A stretch of 64,000 nucleotides of DNA from Novosphingobium olei (GCF_012927405.1 NZ_JABBGM010000002.1:372001-436000), one strand, 5' to 3'. Positions 24,697 through 32,906 are shown, counted from the first letter of the stretch. Numbers and translations: made by a program. The notes: generated by a model from the sequence alone, not told the origin.

Positions 24697-25020
24697 ATGA
24701 CCATGTTCGACGATCGCGAACGCGCCGAGGAAGCCAAGTTCGCGCATGACGAGGAAATGCTGTTCCGCGTCCATGCCCGCCGCAACCGTCTGCTCGGCCA
24801 GTGGGCGGCGGAACGCATGGGGCTGGATGCCGCGGAGACCGAAGCCTATGCCAAGGCGGTGGTCCAGGCCGATTTCGAGGAAGCCGGCGACGAGGACGTG
24901 ATCCGCAAGCTGCTGGGCGATCTGGTTTCGGCCGGTGTCGAGATCGACGAGAGCGAGATTCGCACGGCGATGGATGCCAAGGCCGTCGACGCGCGCCGCC
25001 AGCTGATGGGCGAAGTCTGA
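24697..25020 (+). CDS. F1-ATPase inhibitor zeta subunit-like protein (DUF1476)
   Basis: A 107-residue helical cytoplasmic protein. The DUF1476 family is the alphaproteobacterial zeta subunit, which can block ATP hydrolysis by F1. The N-terminus F-D-D-R-E-R-A-E-E-A-K-F-A-H-D-E-E is the conserved inhibitory segment, followed by R-R-N-R-L-L-G-Q-W-A-A. Either ATG 24697 or the internal one two codons later could be used. The TGA overlaps the BolA ATG by one base. The pairing with BolA and Grx4 is conserved in alphaproteobacteria, so an energy and iron-status link is plausible. Confidence 0.88.
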   Translation: MTMFDDRERAEEAKFAHDEEMLFRVHARRNRLLGQWAAERMGLDAAETEAYAKAVVQADFEEAGDEDVIRKLLGDLVSAGVEIDESEIRTAMDAKAVDARRQLMGEV

Positions 25021-25253
25021 TGCCGATGGCGGCGGCCGACATCGAGGCGATGATCAAGGCGTCGCTGCCCGATGCCGAAGTGACCATCACCGACCTTGCC
25101 GGGGACGGCGATCATTATGCGGCCCACGTCGTCAGTCCCGCGTTCAAGGGGCTTTCGCGCGTGGCGCAGCACAAGGCGGTCTATGCCGCACTCGGCGGGC
25201 GCATGGGCGGTGTGCTCCATGCCTTGCAACTGACCACCGGGGTCCCCACCTGA
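25020..25253 (+). CDS. BolA family protein (IbaG-like)
   Basis: A 77-residue protein. BolA proteins pair with monothiol glutaredoxins to carry or sense [2Fe-2S] clusters. The conserved pattern is seen in F-K-G-L-S-R-V-A-Q-H-K-A-V-Y-A-A-L, with the histidine that can bind the cluster. It overlaps the zeta-subunit gene by one base and lies 71 nt before the Grx4 gene, its expected partner. Confidence 0.9.
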   Translation: MPMAAADIEAMIKASLPDAEVTITDLAGDGDHYAAHVVSPAFKGLSRVAQHKAVYAALGGRMGGVLHALQLTTGVPT

Positions 25254-25324
25254 TCAACCGATAAGGCGCGGCTGATGGTCCCTGCGAGGGGCGGTCGCGC
25301 GCAACCAGGATAACCAGAACCGCC

Positions 25325-25648
25325 ATGGCCCAAGACCGCATTTCCCAGATCGTCAGCGACAACGACGTCGTGCTGTTCATGAAGGGCACGCCGCTGTTCC
25401 CGCAGTGCGGCTTTTCCAGCCGCGCCGTGGCCATTCTCGACCACCTCGGCGTGGAATACGCCAGCGTCGATGTGCTGCAGGATCAGGAAATCCGCCAGGG
25501 CATCAAGGCCTTTTCGGACTGGCCGACCATCCCGCAGCTTTACGTGAAGGGTGAATTCGTCGGCGGTTCGGACATCATGATGGAGATGTACGAGGCTGGC
25601 GAACTGCAGCAGCTGATGCAGGAACAGGGCGTCAAGGGCGCCGCCTGA
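25325..25648 (+). CDS. grxD: Monothiol glutaredoxin Grx4 type
   Basis: A 107-residue cytoplasmic protein with the monothiol active site C-G-F-S at residues 28-31, preceded by M-K-G-T-P. The class binds a bridging [2Fe-2S] cluster with glutathione and delivers it to targets or to BolA. W-P-T-I-P-Q-L-Y-V and G-G-S-D-I are the glutathione-binding segments. It is the last gene before a strong terminator. Confidence 0.96.
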   Translation: MAQDRISQIVSDNDVVLFMKGTPLFPQCGFSSRAVAILDHLGVEYASVDVLQDQEIRQGIKAFSDWPTIPQLYVKGEFVGGSDIMMEMYEAGELQQLMQEQGVKGAA

Positions 25649-25690
25649 GCCATCGCCGCGGGCATCGCCCGGCAGACTTGCACGAATGCG

Positions 25691-25723
25691 AACGCGGCTC
25701 CTGCACCAGGGGCCGCGTTTTTT
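25691..25723 (+). terminator. Intrinsic terminator after grxD
   Basis: AACGCGGC (25691-25698) pairs with GCCGCGTT (25712-25719); a G-U pair, two C-G pairs and a T-A pair extend the stem inward to about 12 bp. The downstream side runs into TTTTTT (25718-25723). A textbook terminator 43 nt after the stop. Confidence 0.9.
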
Positions 25724-25777
25724 CGTTGCGCGGTGCGTGCGGCGCTTGGGGAACGGGGATTTCGGGAGGTCCCGGGA

Positions 25778-25814
25778 GGGGCGGAGCCGGGAGACTGAAG
25801 ACCGGCTCCGCCCC
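25778..25814 (+). repeat. Perfect 13-bp inverted repeat before the NUDIX gene
   Basis: The two 13-base GC-rich arms (25778-25790 and 25802-25814) are exact reverse complements around an 11-nt loop. There is no T-run on either side. The 338-nt stretch between grxD and the NUDIX gene otherwise holds only the grxD terminator and no credible gene. The function of this second palindrome is unknown. Confidence 0.6.
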
Positions 25815-25986
25815 GATGAAGAAGACATCTTCGGGACGACACACTCTTTGCATGGTGCGTGCCAATCCGGCCGATGGATGAAAAACCGCCCATCACGATA
25901 GTTAATACCCGGCAACCATGGCAGCGGTTTGTAAGCCGTGCCGACAGGTGATGCCGAGGGGACCCGAAGATGCACTTGGCAAGGGC

Positions 25987-26805
25987 ATGGGCCACCGGCA
26001 TGGTATGGTCATGGATGAGATGGATGACCTGGGGGACAACGAAGCCCCGCCGACCGCAACGCCTGCTGCCACCGTCGTCGTGTTCCGTCGCGATCCCGCC
26101 GGGGGGCCGGCACAGATCCTGATGGTAGAACGATCGAGCGAGATGCGCTTTGCCGGGGGCGCGACGGTGTTTCCCGGCGGCAAGATCGATCCCGACGACC
26201 ACGACCTGGCCCGCCGGTATGGCAGCCATCTCGATCCCGACGATGCCGCCGCGCGCGTAGCGGCGGTGCGCGAATCACTGGAGGAAACGGGCCTTGCCGT
26301 GGGCATTGCCGGAGAGGTGACCGCCGAAACGGCGGCGCAGGCGCGGCGGATCGCGATTTCGAGCGGGCGGCTGGCCGATGCGCTGGATGCGCTGGGCTGG
26401 ACGCTCGATCTCGACCGGCTGGTACCTTGGGCCCGCTGGTGGCCGCGTCACCGCCACATCCGGGTGTTCGACACGCGCTTCTATCTAGCGGACCTTGGCA
26501 CCGGGGCGGTCGACATCACGGTCGACGCGACCGAGAACCACCACCTGTTCTGGGCGAGCGCGCAGGAGGCGCTGCGGTTGGCCGACGAGGGCGCGATCAA
26601 GGTGATCTTCCCGACGCGGCGCAATCTGGAACGGCTGGCGGCCTATCCCGATTTCGAGGCGGCGCGCGCGCATGCGCTGGCAACGCCGGTTTCGATCATC
26701 ACCCCGCGTGTGGAAGTGCGCGACGGGGTCAAGTGGCTGACGATCCCGGTCGAGGCCGGATACCCCTACGACGGCGAACCGCTGGAGCAGGCGAGCCGCG
26801 CATGA
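25987..26805 (+). CDS. NUDIX hydrolase, long-insert type
   Basis: A cytoplasmic hydrolase of a nucleoside diphosphate linked to another group. The Nudix signature is seen as F-P-G-G-K-I-D and then R-E-S-L-E-E-T-G-L; the spacing between the glycine and glutamate parts is longer than usual, as in NUDT19 and CoA-diphosphatase-like members. H-I-R-V-F-D-T-R-F-Y-L and W-A-S-A-Q-E-A-L follow. The start is uncertain: in-frame ATGs exist at 25918, 25951, 25987, 26005 and 26011, none with a good ribosome-binding site, and the domain itself starts near 26050. It may act on an acyl-CoA or a similar dinucleotide. Confidence 0.82.
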   Translation: MGHRHGMVMDEMDDLGDNEAPPTATPAATVVVFRRDPAGGPAQILMVERSSEMRFAGGATVFPGGKIDPDDHDLARRYGSHLDPDDAAARVAAVRESLEETGLAVGIAGEVTAETAAQARRIAISSGRLADALDALGWTLDLDRLVPWARWWPRHRHIRVFDTRFYLADLGTGAVDITVDATENHHLFWASAQEALRLADEGAIKVIFPTRRNLERLAAYPDFEAARAHALATPVSIITPRVEVRDGVKWLTIPVEAGYPYDGEPLEQASRA

Positions 26806-26916
26806 GATCGGCGTTGGCGAAGGGCTGTGATGCGTAAAATCCCTTAGGGATAACATCGCGCTTCACGTACCGGCTGGCAAGGATCGTAAGCGTACCTTCG
26901 CAAGTGGAGGTCCGTC

Positions 26917-27198
26917 ATGCCGATGCCCAAACTTCGCCCCTCGCCCGAACGCTATCTCGATCCGGCTGGAGAGGCTGCCCGCGTTGCGCGGTTGGCGGGC
27001 GATGGCGACGTGCCGATCGTCTCGCCGGTCCATCGCCTGCAGCACGAACTTTCGATGTTCGAACGGGGCGAGGTGGCTGCGGCCGCGGCGGCGGACGGCG
27101 AATACCGCTATCCCGGCTGGTTCCGCGTCGCCTTTCCGGTCGGCGCGTCGGCCGTGTTGTGGAGCGCGATCATCTGGGGAATCCAGGCGCTACGCTGA
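26917..27198 (+). CDS. Small protein with one C-terminal membrane segment
   Basis: A 93-residue protein that I do not recognise. A hydrophilic N-terminal 65 residues (P-S-P-E-R-Y-L-D-P-A-G-E-A-A-R) is followed by one hydrophobic stretch near residues 72-90 (V-L-W-S-A-I-I-W-G-I-Q-A-L). GGAGG at 26905-26909 precedes ATG 26917 at good spacing, which supports it as a real gene. It is probably a tail-anchored inner-membrane protein. Confidence 0.6.
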   Translation: MPMPKLRPSPERYLDPAGEAARVARLAGDGDVPIVSPVHRLQHELSMFERGEVAAAAAADGEYRYPGWFRVAFPVGASAVLWSAIIWGIQALR

Positions 27199-27208
27199 GA
27201 TTCCGCGC

Positions 27209-27355
27209 TCAGAAGACGAGCAGCGCAATCCCGATCCAGAGGATCTGGCTGAGTGCTAGGCCGATGAGCAGGCCCTTGGTCGCCTCGACCCCTTCTGGGT
27301 GAACCGGCGTGTGGGAGCCGGTCAGCGTGTAATGAATATTGAATGCCTTGGTCAT
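27209..27355 (-). CDS. 48-residue protein with one membrane segment
   Basis: Reads M-T-K-A-F-N-I-H-Y-T-L-T-G-S-H-T-P-V, then K-G-L-L-I-G-L-A-L-S-Q-I-L-W-I-G-I-A-L-L-V-F to the stop: a short soluble part and one C-terminal hydrophobic helix. It converges on the 93-residue protein with 10 nt between stops. The frame extends to 27475, but ATG 27355 gives the compact form. I do not know the family; it could be a small inner-membrane regulator. Confidence 0.5.
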   Translation of the reverse strand: MTKAFNIHYTLTGSHTPVHPEGVEATKGLLIGLALSQILWIGIALLVF

Positions 27356-27551
27356 CTCTCTGCGTCCCTTACCGTGACCGGGTCCGCAATGACGGCCCAG
27401 TTCACTTTTCATCGTCAGCCACGCCCTTGGTAGAACGTTTGCCGAAAACGGCATTACGCCATCCAGGACGGTCAAGCACGAAAATATCCGCCTTGTCGTA
27501 AATCTGCAACGTTACAGCGGCGGAATTGTGCCAGAAATGGGCGCTTTTGTG

Positions 27552-28016
27552 CTAAGTACCCGGTTGCAAACCACGAATTAGCTTCCAGACCGTCTCGTGA
27601 AGGTTCTGGGCTTCGGCCAGGGTGAGGCACGGCGCGGTTACCATGCGTTCGGGCACGCTGCGGGCTTGGACGCGCAGGGCATCGCCCTTGGGCGTGAGCG
27701 ACACGATCACGCGGCGTTCGTCTTCGGCATCGCGCTGGCGGTTGACGAGGCCGGCGGCTTCCATCCGCTTGAGCAGCGGGGTGAGCGTGCCGGTGTCGAG
27801 GAACAGCTGCTGGCCGATTTCGCCCACCGCGCGCGGGGCACGTTCCCACAGCACCAGCAGGACCAGGTATTGCGGGTAGGTCAGGCCCAGCTCGTCGAGC
27901 AGGGGCCGATACGCGCGTGTCAGGATGTTCGACGCGGCGTAGAGCGGAAAGCACAGCTGGCGATCGAGACGCAGGACCTCGTCCGCCGGGTTTGCCGTGC
28001 TTTCCGTGTTGCTCAT
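27552..28016 (-). CDS. ohrR: Organic hydroperoxide sensor OhrR (MarR family)
   Basis: A 154-residue winged-helix repressor. The sensing cysteine is Cys22 in [10 protein letters not shown], the same position as in well-studied OhrR proteins, and oxidation by organic peroxides releases DNA. The recognition region [11 protein letters not shown] and wing [10 protein letters not shown] are typical. It lies 3 nt after ohr on the same strand. An operator-like inverted repeat in the ohr promoter makes autoregulation likely. Confidence 0.95.
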   Translation of the reverse strand: MSNTESTANPADEVLRLDRQLCFPLYAASNILTRAYRPLLDELGLTYPQYLVLLVLWERAPRAVGEIGQQLFLDTGTLTPLLKRMEAAGLVNRQRDAEDERRVIVSLTPKGDALRVQARSVPERMVTAPCLTLAEAQNLHETVWKLIRGLQPGT

Positions 28017-28019
28017 GCT

Positions 28020-28445
28020 TCAGGCCGTAGTGACGTTGAGGCCTACGTCAATATTGCCTTTCACCGCGTTCGAATAGGGGCAGGTCGCGTGGGCGGCGGC
28101 GACGAGCTCCTCGGCGCGATCCTGCGACAGGCCAGTGATGGCGACGTTGAGATCGACGCTGAGCGCAAATCCGCCGCTGGCATTGGGGCCGATCCCGACC
28201 ACCGCATCGACGACGATGGCATCGTCGGGGATCTTTTCGCCCATGCCGCGCGCGACGTGGATCACCGCGTTTTCGAAGCAGGCGGCATAGCCCGCTGCAA
28301 AGAGCTGTTCGGGGTTGGTGGCACCGCCCTTGCCACCAAGCGCGGTGGGCAGGGCGAGGTTGACGTCGAGCAGGCCGTCGTCGGTGCTGACGCGGCCGCT
28401 GCGGCCGCCGACGGCCTTGGCACGGGCAGTGTAGAGAGTGGTCAT
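28020..28445 (-). CDS. ohr: Organic hydroperoxide reductase Ohr
   Basis: A 141-residue thiol peroxidase that reduces lipid and alkyl hydroperoxides using lipoylated partners. Both catalytic cysteines are present: Cys56 in A-G-Y-A-A-C-F-E-N-A and Cys122 in H-A-T-C-P-Y-S-N-A, with Arg18 near the N-terminus. AAGGAG lies 7 nt upstream of the start. It is the first gene of the ohr-ohrR pair, placing enzyme and sensor under the same control. Confidence 0.97.
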   Translation of the reverse strand: MTTLYTARAKAVGGRSGRVSTDDGLLDVNLALPTALGGKGGATNPEQLFAAGYAACFENAVIHVARGMGEKIPDDAIVVDAVVGIGPNASGGFALSVDLNVAITGLSQDRAEELVAAAHATCPYSNAVKGNIDVGLNVTTA

Positions 28446-28489
28446 CGCGGAAACTCCTTGTCGCTATGCGGCGTGAGCCGCTGAGCCTC

Positions 28490-28518
28490 TATATGGTGAA
28501 CAATTGGATTGTGTGCAA
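28490..28518 (-). promoter_or_regulatory. ohr promoter with an OhrR-type operator in the spacer
   Basis: Read on the minus strand: TTGCAC (28513-28518) as -35, a 17-nt spacer, and CATATA (28490-28495) as -10. Within the spacer lies ACAAT-CCA-ATTGT (28500-28512), a perfect 5-3-5 inverted repeat that resembles the A/T-rich palindromes bound by OhrR in other proteobacteria. Bound repressor would block polymerase directly. Confidence 0.65.
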
Positions 28519-28669
28519 TATAAATCCGAGAAGGAGGCGCTACGCGTTGTCCACGCGCTGTCGTTAGCCGTCCTTTGACCATGCGGAAGCGGGTTTTCCC
28601 GACGGTTTAGCCCGGTGTTAACCATACCCCGAAAGGCTGTGGCGACCTCTCTGCGCGAAGCTGTGACCC

Positions 28670-29164
28670 ATGAAGAGCCCGATCGCCCGACTCACGCCTG
28701 GCCTGATCGTCCGCCTTGCCCGCGGGCTGTCGCTGCTGACCCTGCTCACGCTGATGCTCGGCTATGCCGACGGGTGGCTGACACTGGAGACAGCGGCGCT
28801 GGGCGCCTTCGGGCTCGGCACGCTGCTGATGCTGGCCTTTCCGGACCAGCGCGCGTCCGAACTGCTCGGGGCGATCGCGATCTGGGCGACCACGGCGGAG
28901 TTCATGTCGGCGGTGCAGACCGGCGGCTTCGACCTGTGGCGCTGGGCGGTGACGGCGGCAACGCTGGCCGTGCTGATCATCCCGATCAAGGTGCAGTACT
29001 TGCGCGCACTGGCCCGTACCGCCCCAGACAGGACGATCGGGGAGCTGGACCGCCGCGCCTGGTCGGTCGGCGCGCTGCCCCATACCGACGCGGCCCTCGC
29101 GTCGATGCGGGAAAGCGGCGAGGTGGTCGCTGCACCCATCGAGCTGGTTAAATCGTCGGGATAA
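28670..29164 (+). CDS. Four-helix membrane protein of unknown function
   Basis: A 164-residue protein with about four hydrophobic segments between residues 10 and 110, then a soluble C-terminal stretch (R-T-I-G-E-L-D-R-R-A-W-S-V-G). I do not recognise a family. ATG 28670 is the natural start; the upstream region contains no better one. It is divergent from ohr. The next gene begins 53 nt downstream but seems to have its own AT-rich promoter. Confidence 0.6.
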   Translation: MKSPIARLTPGLIVRLARGLSLLTLLTLMLGYADGWLTLETAALGAFGLGTLLMLAFPDQRASELLGAIAIWATTAEFMSAVQTGGFDLWRWAVTAATLAVLIIPIKVQYLRALARTAPDRTIGELDRRAWSVGALPHTDAALASMRESGEVVAAPIELVKSSG

Positions 29165-29172
29165 ATATCTGA

Positions 29173-29178
29173 TATAAA
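29173..29178 (+). promoter_or_regulatory. Possible -10 element for the alpha/alpha-toroid gene
   Basis: TATAAA sits in a short AT-rich stretch (29161-29182) that stands out from the GC-rich surroundings, 40 nt before the next start codon. A convincing -35 is not visible; TTAAAT about 20 nt upstream is the best candidate. Confidence 0.3.
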
Positions 29179-29217
29179 ATCGTTTCCTTCGCGCTGAGAG
29201 CGAGGAAGACACGAGCC

Positions 29218-31482
29218 ATGGCGAAGGCCGCGTTACGTTCGGTGCCCACTGCAGCCACGTTCGCGGCCGCTGCTGCGCTGCGCAGTCCAGCGGCATCGAC
29301 CCTCCACGCCCGTCGCCAGGGCGGGCTCGACCTCGCCTTCGTCCGCCACGCGACCGAGCTGTGGCTGGTCCTGCGGCGCCAGGACCGCGGCGGCGTTGCC
29401 CTGCGGCTGCCGCTGTTCGCCGAACCTGATGAATGCACCGTCGAGGAAACCACGCGCGGGATCGAGATCGCCTGCAACAGCGTGGCCGGCACCGTGCGGA
29501 TCGCGTTCGAAGGCGATGACTTTGATCTGGAACAGCTTCGCATAACCCTGCGCATCCGTCCGGCACAGGACATCGCGTTGCGCGACCTGCCGCGCGATCT
29601 GGTGCCGCTCGATGCGCAGGATGATCCCACGGGCGCTTCGGGCCGGATCGAGGCGGAGCAGCGGCGGCTGAACACGGGGCTGATCTATTTCGAATTCGAC
29701 CGTCCCGCCTTCGGCAAGGTGCTCTATATCCAGAACCTGTCCGCCCTGAACGACTACTTCAACCTGACCGGCAGCAAGCCCGAAAATGCAGTGGGCGGCG
29801 AATGGCCCGATCTCGGCTATCGCCCGCCGGTTGACCACGAGACGGGCGCTGCGCTGCTTGTCGCGGGGCGCGAGATCACGCTCTACGATACGATCCTGGT
29901 CATCCGCCGCTATGCCGAAAACGACGAGGCCGATTCAGCGTGGCAGTTCCTCGACATGCTTGGCGCCGCTTATCGCTGGCTGGGCGCACCGGTGCCCGCC
30001 TGGCGCGACTGGGTCGATCGCTCGCAGCGCACGCTCGCCGATCTGGAAACCGCGCCCGAGGCGCGGATCGAGCATTACGGGCTGTCGTACTTCCACCCCT
30101 ACACCGCCAGCGAATATCCCGACGTGATGGTCCAGCTGTCGCTGCTGTCCGCCTTGCGTGACTGGGAGGTGTGGAGCGACGAGCCGCAGCCGCTGTCGGC
30201 GCAGATCCTTGCCGGCATCGAGCGTTTCTATGACGCCGAGCTGGGCACGATCCGGCGCTACCTGCCCAATGTCGGCAACGACAAGGACGCGGATGCGGTG
30301 GATTCGTGGTATCTCTACCACCCGCTGCTCAACCTTTCGAACGTGGCACTTGCCGGCAATGAACAGGCGCGAGACCTTTTCCTGCCCAGCATCGATTATG
30401 GCATCCGCGCGGCGCAGCACTTCGCCTATCGTTGGCCGATCCTTTACAATGCGCGCGATTTCAGCGTCATCCGTGCCGTCGCGGAATCGGACCAGCGCGG
30501 CCAGACCGACGTTGGCGGGATCTATGCCTGGGTGATGCTGCAGGCGTTCGAGCTGACGCGCGAGAAGCGCTTCCTGGACGAGGCCGTGCTTGCGATCGAA
30601 GCCGCCAAGGGCATGCGCTTCGACCTGAACTACCAGGCCAACCTGACGGCGTGGGGTGCCACGGCCTGCATCCGCCTGTGGCGCATCACCGGCGACAAAA
30701 GCTACCTGACGCAAAGCTATGTCTATCTGGCGAGCTTCTTCCACAATGCGCAACTGTGGGAAAGCGAGATCGCGCTTGCGCGGCATTATACCAATTTCCT
30801 GGGTGTCACCTGCCTGCAAGATGCGCCGTACATGGCCGCCTACGAATGCTTCGACAGCTTTTCGGCATTCGAGCGCTATCTCGACCTGGGCGGGCCGGAC
30901 CTGATCACGTCGGTGCGGCTGCTTGTGGGCGAATACTGCCGCCATGCCCTCAGCCGGGCGTGGTTCTATTACCCCGACGCCCTGCCGGCCCACGCGATCA
31001 GCGACGACCCGCGCAACGGGTACATCCAGCGCGGCCTTAACTTCCCGTTTGAAGACCTTTACCCCGACGGTCAGCAGGCAGGGCAGGTGGGGCAGGAAAT
31101 CTATGGCGCGGGCGCGGCGCTGGTCTACGCGACGCGTGCCTTCCACCGCATCGAAGGCGCGCCGTTCGTGCTGTTCTGCGACCATTTCGTGCGCGCATGG
31201 AAGCGTTTCGACGAAACCACGGTGAGCTTCCGGCTCGACGGACAGGACGGCTGCACGGCGCGGATTTTCCTGCGCTTCGAAGGCGATGCGCCTGATTCCT
31301 CGCGTGTCGGGTTACGCGGCTTCGATGGCCGCGACATCGCGTTTCGCGCCGACGGCGCGCTGCTGTGCGCCGAGGTTTCCGCTGCCGGCAGCTTCCTGCT
31401 GAAGTACCCCGACACCCGCAGCGCGCACGGCGGGGGCGCGACGCAGGTTAAGGGCAGCGGCTTGTCAGCGCGTCAGGGCTGA
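29218..31482 (+). CDS. Large unassigned protein, probable alpha/alpha-toroid (glycosidase or epimerase-like)
   Basis: A 754-residue protein I cannot assign to a named family. Residues 30-160 are beta-rich. Residues about 230-640 consist of repeated helical pairs with conserved aromatic and acidic residues (T-D-V-G-G-I-Y-A-W-V-M-L-Q-A-F, L-T-A-W-G-A-T-A-C-I-R-L-W, P-Y-M-A-A-Y-E-C-F-D-S-F), which suggests a six-hairpin toroid as in glycoside hydrolases and N-acylglucosamine epimerases. A short beta-rich C-terminus follows. There is no clear signal peptide, so it is probably cytoplasmic. GAGGAAG precedes the start. Its end overlaps the end of the convergent efflux channel gene by 10 nt. Confidence 0.6.
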   Translation: MAKAALRSVPTAATFAAAAALRSPAASTLHARRQGGLDLAFVRHATELWLVLRRQDRGGVALRLPLFAEPDECTVEETTRGIEIACNSVAGTVRIAFEGDDFDLEQLRITLRIRPAQDIALRDLPRDLVPLDAQDDPTGASGRIEAEQRRLNTGLIYFEFDRPAFGKVLYIQNLSALNDYFNLTGSKPENAVGGEWPDLGYRPPVDHETGAALLVAGREITLYDTILVIRRYAENDEADSAWQFLDMLGAAYRWLGAPVPAWRDWVDRSQRTLADLETAPEARIEHYGLSYFHPYTASEYPDVMVQLSLLSALRDWEVWSDEPQPLSAQILAGIERFYDAELGTIRRYLPNVGNDKDADAVDSWYLYHPLLNLSNVALAGNEQARDLFLPSIDYGIRAAQHFAYRWPILYNARDFSVIRAVAESDQRGQTDVGGIYAWVMLQAFELTREKRFLDEAVLAIEAAKGMRFDLNYQANLTAWGATACIRLWRITGDKSYLTQSYVYLASFFHNAQLWESEIALARHYTNFLGVTCLQDAPYMAAYECFDSFSAFERYLDLGGPDLITSVRLLVGEYCRHALSRAWFYYPDALPAHAISDDPRNGYIQRGLNFPFEDLYPDGQQAGQVGQEIYGAGAALVYATRAFHRIEGAPFVLFCDHFVRAWKRFDETTVSFRLDGQDGCTARIFLRFEGDAPDSSRVGLRGFDGRDIAFRADGALLCAEVSAAGSFLLKYPDTRSAHGGGATQVKGSGLSARQG

Positions 31483-32906
31483 AGCCCGCCGCCCAGCGTG
31501 CGATAGAGCGTGACCATGTTGGTCGCCTTGGCAAGGCGCGCCGTGACCAGCGCTTGCCGGGCGGTATAGGCGGTGCGCTGTGCGTCGAGCGGTTCGAGAT
31601 AGTTGGCGATGCCGTTGGCAAAGCGCGATTGCGAGATGCTGGCCGCGCGCGTGGCGTTGAGCGCAAGCGATTCCTGCGCGGCAACCTTGGCGTCGATCGT
31701 GCCGCGCCGGGCGAGGGCATCGGCCACTTCCCTGAACGCCGTCTGGATCGTGCCTTCGTACGTTGCAACCGCGGCATCGCGTGCGGCCTTGTTCGCGGCG
31801 AGCGTGCCGCTGTTCTTGCCGAAATCGAACAGCGTCTGGCTCGCCGTGCCGCTGGCGCTCCAGCGGAAGCTGTCGCTGCTGAACAGCGAAGACAGGCTCT
31901 GGCTGGCAAGGCCGAGCAGGCCGGTCAGCGAGATCGAGGGGAAAAACGCGGCCCGCGCCACGCCGATGTTGGCATTGGCCGCCTTGAGCAGGTGTTCGGC
32001 CTGCAGCACGTCGGGACGGCGCAGCAGCACACTTGAATCGAGCCCGACGGGCAGGCTCGAGAGCACCTGGTCGCCATTGCCGAGCGTCGTGGGCAGCAGG
32101 TCGGCGTTCACAGGCGCCCCCGCCAGCAGATCGAGCGCATTCTTTGCCTGGGCAAGATCGGTTTCGTAATCGGCGACTGCAGCGCGCGCGGTATCGACCT
32201 GGGTCTGCGCCTGCGCGGTATCGAGCCCGGTGCCGATGCCGATCTGTTCGCGGCGGGTGTTGACGCGCAGCGACTGTTCCTGGCTCGCCAGCGTTTCGCG
32301 CGCGACGGCCAGCGCGTCGGCGGTGGCGCCATAGGTCAGCCAGGCGGTCGCGACTTCGCCGACGAGCGCGATCTGCGCCGATTTGCGGCCTTCGTCGCTG
32401 GCAAGATAGGTTTCGAACGCGGCCTTGGACAGGTTGCGCGCCTTGCCGAACAGGTCGAGTTCGAAGGCGGAAATGCTGGCGGAGGCGCTGTAGCTTTCGT
32501 TGGTACCGGCGCCGAAGTTGTTGCCCGTGCCGGCCCCGCTTGCCGCCTGGCTCGAGGCGTTGTGCGTGGCGCTCGCCGTCGCCGTCGCGCCGATGGTCGG
32601 GAACTGCCCGGCGCGCTGCACGCGGTACTGCGCGCGGGTCTTTTCGACATTGGCGATCGTGGCGCGCAAGTCGCGGTTGTTGGTCAGCGCAAGCGCGATG
32701 GTGTCGCGCAGGCGCTGGTCGGTGAAGAACGTCTGCCAGCCCATCTTGTCGATGGCGCCGTCGCCCGGGGTCAGCGCCGGGAACGCGGTGCCCTGCGGCA
32801 GGGCGGGTGGGACCGGCGCCGCCGGTTGGATGTACTTGGGCGCGAGGTTGCATCCGGCGAGCGAGAGCGCCGACACGGTCGCGATCAGGGTGCGCATCGT
32901 GGTCAT
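31473..32906 (-). CDS. RND efflux outer-membrane lipoprotein channel (OprM/NodT type)
   Basis: A 477-residue outer-membrane channel of a tripartite pump. The lipobox L-S-L-A-G-C marks a lipoprotein with acylated Cys at about residue 19. Two OEP repeats follow, with L-R-A-T-I-A-N-V-E-K-T-R-A-Q-Y-R and S-I-S-A-F-E-L-D-L-F-G-K as recognisable blocks, and R-R-P-D-V-L-Q-A-E in the second half. ATG 32906 overlaps the stop of the pump gene by 4 nt, so it is the third gene of the operon. The frame is open to 33686 within the pump gene, but that part is not conserved. Confidence 0.95.
   Translation of the reverse strand: MTTMRTLIATVSALSLAGCNLAPKYIQPAAPVPPALPQGTAFPALTPGDGAIDKMGWQTFFTDQRLRDTIALALTNNRDLRATIANVEKTRAQYRVQRAGQFPTIGATATASATHNASSQAASGAGTGNNFGAGTNESYSASASISAFELDLFGKARNLSKAAFETYLASDEGRKSAQIALVGEVATAWLTYGATADALAVARETLASQEQSLRVNTRREQIGIGTGLDTAQAQTQVDTARAAVADYETDLAQAKNALDLLAGAPVNADLLPTTLGNGDQVLSSLPVGLDSSVLLRRPDVLQAEHLLKAANANIGVARAAFFPSISLTGLLGLASQSLSSLFSSDSFRWSASGTASQTLFDFGKNSGTLAANKAARDAAVATYEGTIQTAFREVADALARRGTIDAKVAAQESLALNATRAASISQSRFANGIANYLEPLDAQRTAYTARQALVTARLAKATNMVTLYRTLGGGLQP

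Noticed and set aside
27480..27551. Intrinsic terminator after ohrR
   Set aside because: CCGCC/GGCGG with an internal GTAA/TTAC can pair and is followed by ATATTTT on the minus strand, but the stem is short with a large loop; too weak to call.
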